From Paenibacillus spongiae (GTDB taxonomy: Bacteria; Bacillota; Bacilli; Paenibacillales; Paenibacillaceae): a stretch of 64,000 nt of DNA. This document shows positions 57,232-64,000 of this stretch, in pieces. The DNA lies in contig NZ_CP091430.1 in NCBI RefSeq assembly GCF_024734895.1, positions 5,412,501 to 5,476,500 on the forward strand. Direction: 5' to 3'. Position 1 is the stretch's first letter, and the number at the start of each line of letters is the position of its first letter. The position numbers and the translations under genes are program-made. A model generated the notes under the pieces. The model searched no databases, was not told the DNA's origin, and saw only the letters and a list, made by a program, of their open reading frames with translations.

Positions 57232-57925
57232 ATGAGTAAGAGCAGCTGCCGTTTTTGCGGAAATCCATTAACGCATTCCTTCGCTGACTTAGGAATGTCC
57301 CCGCTGGCCAATTCTTTTCTTTCTTCCGAACAATTAAGAAACATGGAGCGGTTTTACCCTCTGCATGCTTACGTTTGCAGCACATGTTATCCGGTTCAAT
57401 TAGAAGAATTGGAGGCTCCTGAACATATATTTTCTGATTATGCTTACTTTACGCCGAAATGGCAGCTTACCGTTTTTCCTTGAACGAACATTCTCAAGTG
57501 ATAGAAATCGCGAGTAATGACGGCTATTTACTGCAGTACTTCTTGAATAAAAATATCCCGTCATTAGGCATCGATCCGGCTGCCAATATTGCTGCCAAAG
57601 CTGCTGACTTAAGCCTCAGGGTGCCATAACCATGGAATTTCCCCTTTTTTGATGTGGAGCAGCTGAGCTCCCATGGCGGTTCCTTGCGAATCTTTGTCTG
57701 TCATGAGGCAGATAAGACCAAACCAATCATGCCCCGAGTAGGAGAATTGCTGGATATTGAAAAAGAATATGGCTTAGACCGAATGGGAGTCTATTCAAGG
57801 TTTCAGGAGCAAGCCATCCGCATAAAGCATGAGCTTCTCTCCCTATTTATTCAAATCAAGCGTGAAGGAAAGACAATTGCGGGCTATGGGGCACCCGCTT
57901 ATTTTGTTCAGTTGGGGGAAAACAG
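57232..57925 (+). pseudogene. Decayed SAM-dependent C-methyltransferase (NovU-type)
   Basis: Pieces of one ~400-residue sugar C-methyltransferase lie in order but broken. The zinc-binding N-domain (SCRFCGNPLTHSFADLGMSP, ending IFSDYAYF) runs to a frameshift and stop at 57483. Another frame then gives the SAM-binding QVIEIASNDGYLLQYF to 57630. Next comes a fragment MEFP at about 57632, and then VEQLSSHGGSLRIFV to EGKTIAGYGAP at about 57903. The central and C-terminal parts are missing. The start still has AAAGGAGG, so loss may be recent. Intact relatives methylate dTDP-keto sugars. Confidence 0.85.
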
Positions 57926-59083
57926 ATGGATGCTAAGCGAATCGGAATCGTAGGAACCGGCTTTATTGCGAGAGGCTTGATTCTCGCTCTGGCCGAACAT
58001 GCCGATTTGAAAGTAAGCAAAGTATTAACCCGCAGAAAACTTCACGAATGCCCGAATTTCCCGGGACAAGAAAAGTTAACGAACGACGTGGACGATTTGA
58101 TCGAGCATTCTGACCTGATCGTGGAATGCAGCGGGGATGTCATCCATGGAACCGAGGTCATCCATAAACTATTGACGGCCTCGCTTCCCGTCGTAACCAT
58201 GAATGCGGAATTCCATGTCACAACCGGCTCTTACTTTGTAAATAAAGGTTTCGTGACGGAAGCCGAAGGCGATCAGCCCGGCTGCCTTGCCATCCTGAAA
58301 GAAAATGCAGTGAGCATGGGTTTTAAACCGCTTGTTTATGGTAATGTAAAAGGATTTCTGAATCATACGCCAGAATGGAACGATATGAAATATTGGGCCA
58401 AAAAACATGGAATAAGTCTTCGAATGGTTACCGCGTTTACGGATGGAACAAAAATAGAAATCGAGCAAGCTCTCGTTGCAAACGGATTGAATGCCGATAT
58501 AGCCGAGGTCGGATTATTGGGCATCCCTTCTAACGATATCAATACGGGGGCTCTTGTATTGGCTGACAAAGCAAAAGTGAATGGTTACCCAATCAGCGAC
58601 TATTTGCTAATTCCCCGTTCCCCCGCAAGCGTATTTATTGTTGCAGAGCATCACGAGAATCAGCGGGAAGCGCTGAAATACTTTAAATTGGGTGACGGCC
58701 CCTACTATACGTTAACCTCGAGCTTTCACTTATGCCATCTGGAGATTATCAAAACCATAAGAAGGGTTTTCTCCGGGGGAGGAATTCTGTTGAATAATGG
58801 AGTGCTTCCGGCCGTCGGGGTCGCTTCCATAGCCAAGCGCACCCTCAATCCAGGTGACAAAATCGAAGACGGTATCGGAAGCTTTGACGTGCGGGGAAAA
58901 GCTTGCCACATACGAAACCATATCGGCCATGTTCCGATCGGTTTATTGAAGAACGCCGTCGTCAAGAGGCGCATTGCTCCTGGACAGCTCATCCATTTTG
59001 ACGACATCGAAATTCCCGAAAGTCTGGCATTAACGGCATGGATCGAAATCGAAAGAAGCGTTCGCCTTCAGTCAAGGACATGA
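57926..59083 (+). CDS. Homoserine-dehydrogenase-like oxidoreductase with C-terminal SAF domain
   Basis: The 385-residue protein has a Rossmann N-domain (RIGIVGTGFIARGLILALAE), SDLIVECSGDVIHGTEV and VVTMNAEFHVTTGSYF. A central domain has KGFLNHTPEWNDMKYWAKKH and TAFTDGTKIEIEQALVANG. The C-terminal part, IGLLKNAVVKRRIAPGQLIH with FDDIEIPES, is an SAF domain as found in sialic acid synthases and antifreeze-like proteins. Substrate unknown. ATG 57926 lies behind GGGGGA inside the end of the pseudogene. A terminator follows. Confidence 0.8.
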   Translation: MDAKRIGIVGTGFIARGLILALAEHADLKVSKVLTRRKLHECPNFPGQEKLTNDVDDLIEHSDLIVECSGDVIHGTEVIHKLLTASLPVVTMNAEFHVTTGSYFVNKGFVTEAEGDQPGCLAILKENAVSMGFKPLVYGNVKGFLNHTPEWNDMKYWAKKHGISLRMVTAFTDGTKIEIEQALVANGLNADIAEVGLLGIPSNDINTGALVLADKAKVNGYPISDYLLIPRSPASVFIVAEHHENQREALKYFKLGDGPYYTLTSSFHLCHLEIIKTIRRVFSGGGILLNNGVLPAVGVASIAKRTLNPGDKIEDGIGSFDVRGKACHIRNHIGHVPIGLLKNAVVKRRIAPGQLIHFDDIEIPESLALTAWIEIERSVRLQSRT

Positions 59084-59104
59084 TAAATCGCGATGCTCGA
59101 ACAC

Positions 59105-59145
59105 AACAAAGCTGCCGACGCTGTTCGTTCAGCAGCTTTGTTCAT
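59105..59145. terminator. Bidirectional terminator
   Basis: AACAAAGCTGC (59105-59115) pairs perfectly with GCAGCTTTGTT (59132-59142) between converging genes. Confidence 0.75.
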
Positions 59146-60911
59146 CAGACCGTCACATGCGTCTTATAGTCGCTGGAATAAGACATAATCGAGCAGTTTT
59201 GCAAAAAAGCCAGATTGCTGGTTCTCCATGTATGGTTCTCGGGGTTCGATCTTCGATAACAGAAATTGTATTTATCCGATGAGTACATCTTCACCCCGTT
59301 GGCACGGCATTCCCGCAAAAATGCCGTATCCCCGCCTCTTTCTTGATCAGGCCATTTGACGATATTGAAAACATCTTTTTTGATCAGAAGTGTCGGTCCG
59401 GCCAGAAAACGGCCGAATTGATTCTCATTTCCGGGAAACCGGATGGTAAGTGCCTTCAGGTTCTCAACATAAGCATAATAGGTGTGTTTACCGACAATGT
59501 CGGTATCCGTGTAATTAAATGCGTGCATAGCATCCGTCAAATAGTTGGGTGCATAATAATCATCGTCATCAAATTTGGCAATGTAGTCATGCTTGGCCTT
59601 ATCGACAGCGAAGTTCATGCATACGCCAAGCGACTTCTCCTCCGGAATTCTATAAACCGATACATTGGGGTACAATTCGGCTTTTTGCTTCCATTCCTTG
59701 ATATTCAGGCCATCATGATTGAGGATAATGATAAGCTCCTTATTACCCCACTTTTGGTGTTCATAGTTCTCGAAAATATTGTCCATGTTATGTTGTCTGT
59801 TCGTGCATGTAATAATCGATACTCCACTGGGCGGAACTTGACTATAATCAATACCGATCTTATTCAGAATCGATTGGAAACGGTGTTTATATAAATGCTT
59901 GCTGTTTATTTCCCTAATGCCCAGCAGGCTCAATCGTTGACTAAATTCGGGGTTCTGGAGAAGGAGATGGATATATTGACTGCACTCTTCTTCCGATTGA
60001 ACAAGTGGAATAATGCCTGCAAACATATTTTCAATGCCCAAGGAATAGGTGCTGATCACATTGGTTCCGGAACCCAGGAGCTCGAATACCCTTCTCGAGA
60101 GCATCGTCGGGCTATCCTTCACCGTATTTACGTTAAGAAATAGTTTATAGTTCTTATAGGCCGTCACCATCTCGTTATAATCCAACGAACCGACGATGTA
60201 GGGCAGAAATTGTTCCGGATATCGGTACTTTTCAATATTTTGCATGCGATCGAAAATTTGCAGCCCATATGGTATGGCCGGTTTCAGGAGGATCTCCATG
60301 TCCTTCACACGCTCTTCGTATTTTTGAAACCAGGAACCGGCAAACGCAACATTGCTTTTGTCGTTCGATGTCTCATTAACGGGATTGTGAATAGCGGGTT
60401 GCGAAGCAAACGGCAATACAAATACGCGCATATGATTGAGGTCGCTATAGTACTTTTCAAGACAATTCTCATCCGTTGTAAAGACGGTATCAAATAATTT
60501 AGCCGCATCGATAAAAAGATCGTAGTTCACAGGATCCTCTTTATTCCAGAACACGGTTCTGATCTGGTTGCTGCGGCAATATTCCATTAGCTCCCAAATC
60601 TTGCTTTCCGGTTTCTCATTCAGGTTCGTCAATTTGCTGGACCACGAATTTTCCGCACCTCTCCAAGCCGATTCCACGAACAAGAAATCAGGCTTCATGC
60701 TCTCCATTTGCTCTTTCCATGTGTGAGGCCACAGCTGTTCTAAATGGCATTCGTATTTAAAGCAATCGTAACTAAAGGCGTCCATTATGCAAGCAACTTT
60801 TATTTCGGGATGATTTCTTCTGAAAAAAGGCTCATCCGGAATCGACTTCGTCTGCAGTATCTCGCTGTTTTTTCGGGATCTTCGTTTTTTTTCTCTACGG
60901 CCCATATACAT
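59145..60911 (-). CDS. Two-domain glycosyltransferase: CgeB-like GT-B fused to GT2
   Basis: The 588-residue protein starts with a basic tail (MGRREKKRRSRKN, with ATG 60911 or 60905 behind CGGAGTGAG). The CgeB-like part has IRTVFWNKEDPVNYDLFIDA, SNVAFAGSWFQKYEERVKDM, and SRRVFELLGSGTNVISTYSL at about 280. From about residue 360 a GT2 domain follows: GVSIITCTNRQHNMDNIFEN, IIILNHDGLNIKEW, HDYIAKFDDDDYYAPNYL, RRSNPENHTWRTS. The GT2 half matches the free-standing GT2s at 48243 and 55283. Two donor sites in one chain suggest addition of two sugars in sequence. It is the last gene of the operon from 64000. Confidence 0.88.
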   Translation of the reverse strand: MYMGRREKKRRSRKNSEILQTKSIPDEPFFRRNHPEIKVACIMDAFSYDCFKYECHLEQLWPHTWKEQMESMKPDFLFVESAWRGAENSWSSKLTNLNEKPESKIWELMEYCRSNQIRTVFWNKEDPVNYDLFIDAAKLFDTVFTTDENCLEKYYSDLNHMRVFVLPFASQPAIHNPVNETSNDKSNVAFAGSWFQKYEERVKDMEILLKPAIPYGLQIFDRMQNIEKYRYPEQFLPYIVGSLDYNEMVTAYKNYKLFLNVNTVKDSPTMLSRRVFELLGSGTNVISTYSLGIENMFAGIIPLVQSEEECSQYIHLLLQNPEFSQRLSLLGIREINSKHLYKHRFQSILNKIGIDYSQVPPSGVSIITCTNRQHNMDNIFENYEHQKWGNKELIIILNHDGLNIKEWKQKAELYPNVSVYRIPEEKSLGVCMNFAVDKAKHDYIAKFDDDDYYAPNYLTDAMHAFNYTDTDIVGKHTYYAYVENLKALTIRFPGNENQFGRFLAGPTLLIKKDVFNIVKWPDQERGGDTAFLRECRANGVKMYSSDKYNFCYRRSNPENHTWRTSNLAFLQNCSIMSYSSDYKTHVTV

Positions 60912-60961
60912 CTCACTCCGTCTATACATTATTGCTCCGCAAGAAACGAGTTGGTTCAGAC

Positions 60962-62068
60962 TTACTGACCGGCAAGGTGTACGGCGTACTCTAATGGAGC
61001 GGTTATAGATTTATCATAGACTGGAAAATTGTAGTATGGATAGGGACGTCTATTCACTTCGAATATCCATATTTTCCCTTTGTTATCGATCCCAAGATCA
61101 ATACCGATATCGGCTACATGGTAACCGCAACGATCAAAAAAATGGCAGATGTCCATTCCAAGCTGAATAATGGTATTTTTCAGCCGTTTCGCATCATGAA
61201 TCCCTTTCTTTTGAAGCTCCATCAAGAGACTGTCGATCTCGATCATGATTTCGGCCGGGTCGTATCCCCTGCTGTATGCGATGTGACTCCCATTAAGCGC
61301 ACGCAGACCGATTAATAGACAGTTTTCCCACTTTCCCGACCCATCCTTTGCCATATTCAATCGTATGCCCGTAAGCTTCTTCTTCCATTTGACTGTTCGT
61401 ATTCTTTGCTGTACCACATAATTGGCTTTCGATACGTCCGTCCTTATCCAACGCCACAAATCGTTAGCCGTCGCGAATTTTTTTCGATGCGTCTCATGAT
61501 TCAACGTACACACAACATCGATGCTTTTATCGCTATACTTCGCCCGAACAACCCCGTTAGAGGTGCTTCCAATAACCGGCTTAAGAAAAACGCAGTTATA
61601 TTTGCCCAAATAATCGTTAATGATTTCTGGGCCGTTAACGAGACATGTATCAGGCAAATGCTTCTCTAATTGCGGTTCCGTATTAAGGACGCACCATTCC
61701 TCCCATTTATTGAAGTTTATCGTGTTGAACACTTTAAATCCGATGATCTTCTCAATCTCTCGCGCACTCTCGAGCGGTATTCCGCATCTGGCAAAGATCG
61801 TATTAGGATAAGGGAAGACCCCCTTGTTCCATGAATTCTCCATATTGGATTCATCATATCGATATCCTTCCATTTGCCGCGTTTCGGCATTTAAATCTTC
61901 AAGCGTAAATAAGACAAATATTGCTTTCTTCTTAACATTCTTACTTAAATGTATCAGCCGGCGCTTCATTTCCCTGAATATTTTGGCGGGTATCCGATCC
62001 CTTTGCAGTGCACCGCATATTCCAATGATGGGAATAGGATCCGATTCTTTTATTAATCTCTCCATCAT
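60962..62068 (-). CDS. YheC/YheD-family spore coat-associated protein (ATP-grasp)
   Basis: The 368-residue protein follows YheC/YheD. It has PIIGICGALQRDRIPAKIF, GVFPYPNTIFARCGIP, a central VFLKPVIGSTSNGVVRAKYS and the C-terminal ATP-grasp part DIGIDLGIDNKGKIWIFEVN with RRPYPYYNFPVYDK. YheC and YheD are B. subtilis endospore coat-associated proteins made under SigE. Many carry an ATP-grasp fold of unknown substrate. It follows the SET gene by one base, so they are coupled. Confidence 0.88.
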   Translation of the reverse strand: MMERLIKESDPIPIIGICGALQRDRIPAKIFREMKRRLIHLSKNVKKKAIFVLFTLEDLNAETRQMEGYRYDESNMENSWNKGVFPYPNTIFARCGIPLESAREIEKIIGFKVFNTINFNKWEEWCVLNTEPQLEKHLPDTCLVNGPEIINDYLGKYNCVFLKPVIGSTSNGVVRAKYSDKSIDVVCTLNHETHRKKFATANDLWRWIRTDVSKANYVVQQRIRTVKWKKKLTGIRLNMAKDGSGKWENCLLIGLRALNGSHIAYSRGYDPAEIMIEIDSLLMELQKKGIHDAKRLKNTIIQLGMDICHFFDRCGYHVADIGIDLGIDNKGKIWIFEVNRRPYPYYNFPVYDKSITAPLEYAVHLAGQ

Positions 62069-62069
62069 A

Positions 62070-62615
62070 TCACCTCCAATCTTCGGAAATTCTGCGGTAG
62101 CTTCTTCCGGAGATTAAACCGCGACATTTAGGTGAGCCGCATTCGCAGACGAATTGTCTGAACAGGATATCTTCCGTTGTTTCGTAATCCATCGTAATAT
62201 ACTCGCCGGCGTCGATCGCTCTGATTGCGATAAAAACTTGCCGATCCATATCAACTCGTGCATTGGGATTGCATGAATGCAAGATCTTCCCCATAAAATA
62301 GGGATCTTCAATATATAAGCCGGGTTTCTTCTGCAGCGTAAACAGCGTCTGATAAGGGAGTTCATTACCGGAGAAGCGAAACAAAACCTGTTCGGCTTGA
62401 AATCGGATTTTTGACACGACTCCGTCTCCGTATTGGTTATGATGAACAATTTCGAATTTCGCCGCGCTTGGTTCATCTTCGCGATAAGGTATTTCTTCCG
62501 GGTAGAACCGGTTATTCGCGAATAACGGTCTGGTATTCGAGACGTCTCGGGGAGAAGGCTTTGTTGATGCTATCCATAACTTGATCTTCTGAATAATCTT
62601 TGCAACTAAAGACAT
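62070..62615 (-). CDS. SET-domain protein with post-SET cysteine motif
   Basis: The 181-residue protein carries the SET methyltransferase core. It has GDGVVSKIRFQAEQVLFRFS, a central LHSCNPNARVDMDRQVFIAI, and RAIDAGEYITMDYETTED with the usual Tyr. A post-SET FVCECGSPKCRG (Cys-x-Cys...Cys) closes the domain. SET enzymes transfer methyl groups from AdoMet to lysine; the bacterial target is unknown. ATG 62615 lies behind GAGAGGGG and overlaps the upstream gene by 104 bases, which is unusually long. No other start with a site is visible. Confidence 0.85.
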   Translation of the reverse strand: MSLVAKIIQKIKLWIASTKPSPRDVSNTRPLFANNRFYPEEIPYREDEPSAAKFEIVHHNQYGDGVVSKIRFQAEQVLFRFSGNELPYQTLFTLQKKPGLYIEDPYFMGKILHSCNPNARVDMDRQVFIAIRAIDAGEYITMDYETTEDILFRQFVCECGSPKCRGLISGRSYRRISEDWR

Positions 62616-62886
62616 CCAGGTACCCCTCTCTGCATGAATCATTCGTATGCAAAGTTATGCTGCTTGTCATAATTAATTGAACGGCCGATAACCCGACCTC
62701 ATCGCCTTCCCCGAAACGGTAACAATGACACTCGCCGAAAGCAACCATGTCGATATCGTTCACAAGCTGCCCGATCCACTGTTTAACAAATGCAATGCTT
62801 AAGATATTGTCGTTGCAATCGACCATGTGCAAAAGGAGGTGCTTTCCGTAGCATAATTTGTTTTCATGTTTAATTCTTTTGTACAT
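62512..62886 (-). CDS. S-adenosylmethionine-decarboxylase-like protein (SpeD family)
   Basis: The 124-residue protein starts at ATG 62886 behind AAGGAG and follows the class 1b AdoMetDC fold: GKHLLLHMVDCND, FVKQWIGQLVNDIDMVAF, then QLIMTSSITLHTNDSCREGY and LDVFSCKDYSED. SSITLHT aligns with the SHLSIHT of SpeD, so the pyruvoyl-forming Ser, the later His and the Cys of DVFSC are kept. The Glu before the Ser and the His after it are replaced by Thr and Ser. Known SpeD homologs with such changes can have other substrates. It lies in an operon with a SET gene, not with spermidine synthase. Confidence 0.75.
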   Translation of the reverse strand: MYKRIKHENKLCYGKHLLLHMVDCNDNILSIAFVKQWIGQLVNDIDMVAFGECHCYRFGEGDEVGLSAVQLIMTSSITLHTNDSCREGYLDVFSCKDYSEDQVMDSINKAFSPRRLEYQTVIRE

Positions 62887-64000
62887 ACGATCGATCTCCT
62901 TGAGGTTCATGTTGGGATGATCCGATTTTTATGCAAGTGATTCCTAAATCCGTTAATTCATTACGTTCTGTAACATTCTTCATATCGAGAACCATCTTCG
63001 TGCGCAGCAAATCTTTTATTAGGCTGTAATCGATCGTCCTGAATTGATCGTGGTCGGTCAAAAACACGAGGCAATCGGAATCTCTCGCCGCTTCCTCCAG
63101 GGTGGTAACTTTTCCCTCCATAGCTGTTTTAATAAGAGGATCGAATACTTTCACGTTATATCCTTTCATAATTAACGCATTCATAATGACTAAGGAAGGG
63201 CTCTCCCGCATATCGTCAATGTTTCCCTTGAAGGCAAGGCCAAGCAATGTAATGACAGGCTGATTGATTTCACGGACTGCTGTTTCGATCATGCGAATGA
63301 CGCGCTGGGGAGTGGAATCATTAATGGATCGGGCAAGAGTAATGAGCTCCGCTTCGCGGGGCGCTTTTTCGACTAAAAACCATGGATCGACGGCGATACA
63401 ATGTCCTCCTACGCCGGGTCCAGGGTTATGAACGTGAACCCTTGGATGAGAATTGGCCAATTTAATAGCTTGCCAAATATCGATTCCAATCACTTCTGCG
63501 ATTCGAGCTAATTCATTGGCGAATGCAATGTTGATGTCACGGTATGAATTTTCGATCAGCTTGACGATTTCAGCCGTCCCGGCATCCGTAATATGAATGT
63601 TTCCTTTCACAAAATGTTTATATAGATCTGCAGTTTTCTGCGAGGACAATAAATTGATTCCTCCTACAATCCTGTCATTGGTCACCAGCTCTTCGAATAA
63701 TTTCCCTGGTAAGACGCGTTCCGGCGAATAAGCGATAAACAGCTCGCTGCCGATCTCGAGCTTCGATCTTTGAAGGGTCGGGATCAGCACATCTTCAACC
63801 GTCCTTGGCGGCACCGTTGATTCCAATATGACCAGATCCCCTTTTTTCAAAAAGGGAACAATATTTTCAGCGGCAATTTTCACATATTCCAAATTAGCGG
63901 TTTTATCGGGGTTGATCGGGGTCTGAACAGCGATAATAAACACATTCGCTTCTTCCGGTTCAGATGACACGGTAAGAAGCCCGCGATGAATGACATCCGT
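62870..64000 (-). CDS. wecC: UDP-N-acetyl-mannosamine-type dehydrogenase (WecC-like), partial
   Basis: The frame is open to the window end, so the N-terminal Rossmann start is outside. The seen part holds DVIHRGLLTVSSEPEE, NVFIIAVQTPINPDKTANLE, AYSPERVLPGKLFEEL, LIENSYRDINIAFANELARI, the catalytic Cys in PGPGVGGHCIAVDPWFLVEK, and LGLAFKGNIDDMRESPSLVI. VGGHCIAVDPWFL is close to WecC, which makes UDP-ManNAcA; a related UDP-hexosamine dehydrogenase cannot be excluded. It overlaps the next gene by 17 bases and is the first visible gene of the operon down to 59145. Confidence 0.88.
   Translation of the reverse strand, partial: TDVIHRGLLTVSSEPEEANVFIIAVQTPINPDKTANLEYVKIAAENIVPFLKKGDLVILESTVPPRTVEDVLIPTLQRSKLEIGSELFIAYSPERVLPGKLFEELVTNDRIVGGINLLSSQKTADLYKHFVKGNIHITDAGTAEIVKLIENSYRDINIAFANELARIAEVIGIDIWQAIKLANSHPRVHVHNPGPGVGGHCIAVDPWFLVEKAPREAELITLARSINDSTPQRVIRMIETAVREINQPVITLLGLAFKGNIDDMRESPSLVIMNALIMKGYNVKVFDPLIKTAMEGKVTTLEEAARDSDCLVFLTDHDQFRTIDYSLIKDLLRTKMVLDMKNVTERNELTDLGITCIKIGSSQHEPQGDRSYVQKN

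Noticed and set aside
59343..60508. Plus-strand ORFs opposite the fused glycosyltransferase
   Set aside because: Fragmented and without sites; the minus strand is an uninterrupted two-domain enzyme.
1..64000. CRISPR arrays, rRNA, tRNA, insertion sequences and prophage genes
   Set aside because: No regularly spaced repeats, cloverleaf-like genes, transposase or phage structural genes were seen by reading; a tRNA scan and IS search would be needed to be certain.

Overview
The window looks like chromosome of an endospore-forming, low-to-mid GC Firmicute, most likely Paenibacillus or a close relative (Cohnella type). The evidence is the gene content: a GerA-type germinant-receptor operon, an alpha/beta-type SASP with a textbook SigG promoter, GerE, a YhcN/YlaJ lipoprotein, a YheC/YheD coat protein, a YjcZ-like peptide and CgeB-like glycosyltransferases. 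Ribosome binding sites are strong (AGGAGG) and TTG or GTG starts are frequent. I see no rRNA, tRNA, CRISPR array, insertion sequence or prophage.

Layout. 0-10.5 kb is housekeeping: the end of cydB with a 34-residue CydS-like partner, a Gfo/Idh/MocA oxidoreductase with a divergent AraC regulator, phoP-phoR, a BASS-family transporter, class I fumarase, YfbR 5'-nucleotidase and an aldo/keto reductase. 10.5-24 kb holds the germinant-receptor operon (order A-C-small two-TM protein-B), a SWIM/SNF2 helicase pair, an orphan GHKL histidine kinase, a TPR protein and small spore-type genes. 24.4-26.1 kb is an agr-like peptide-signalling locus: a kinase-less sensor-like membrane protein, AgrB, an AgrD whose ring residue is Ser, and a stand-alone LytTR protein. 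26-31.6 kb has a stand-alone ATP-dependent DNA ligase, SASP, GerE, a phytanoyl-CoA dioxygenase-like protein with a divergent AraC regulator, and a YhcN-type lipoprotein.

31.6-64 kb is one large glycan/spore-surface island. A 12-gene minus-strand operon (43.7 to 31.7 kb) encodes GT2, CgeB-like and GT-D glycosyltransferases, a sugar-1-phosphate nucleotidylyltransferase, a DegT aminotransferase and an ATP-grasp ligase. Five consecutive products in it share an N-terminal array of Gly every fourth residue (GX3), although their catalytic folds differ. Next come a CHRD protein and three paralogous small proteins of unknown family. After these lie nucleotide-sugar dehydrogenases, more glycosyltransferases, an alginate-lyase-family protein, an LpxD-like acyltransferase, a BKACE enzyme, a decayed methyltransferase and an SAF-domain oxidoreductase. 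The window ends in an operon joining a WecC-type dehydrogenase, an AdoMet-decarboxylase-like protein, a SET-domain protein, YheC/D and a two-domain glycosyltransferase.

My reading, which is inference, is that the island makes and attaches an acidic, N-acylated/aminated glycan on the spore surface. The GX3 modules may gather the glycosyltransferases into one assembly. The CHRD protein and the three repeat-family proteins are candidate acceptors or structural partners.
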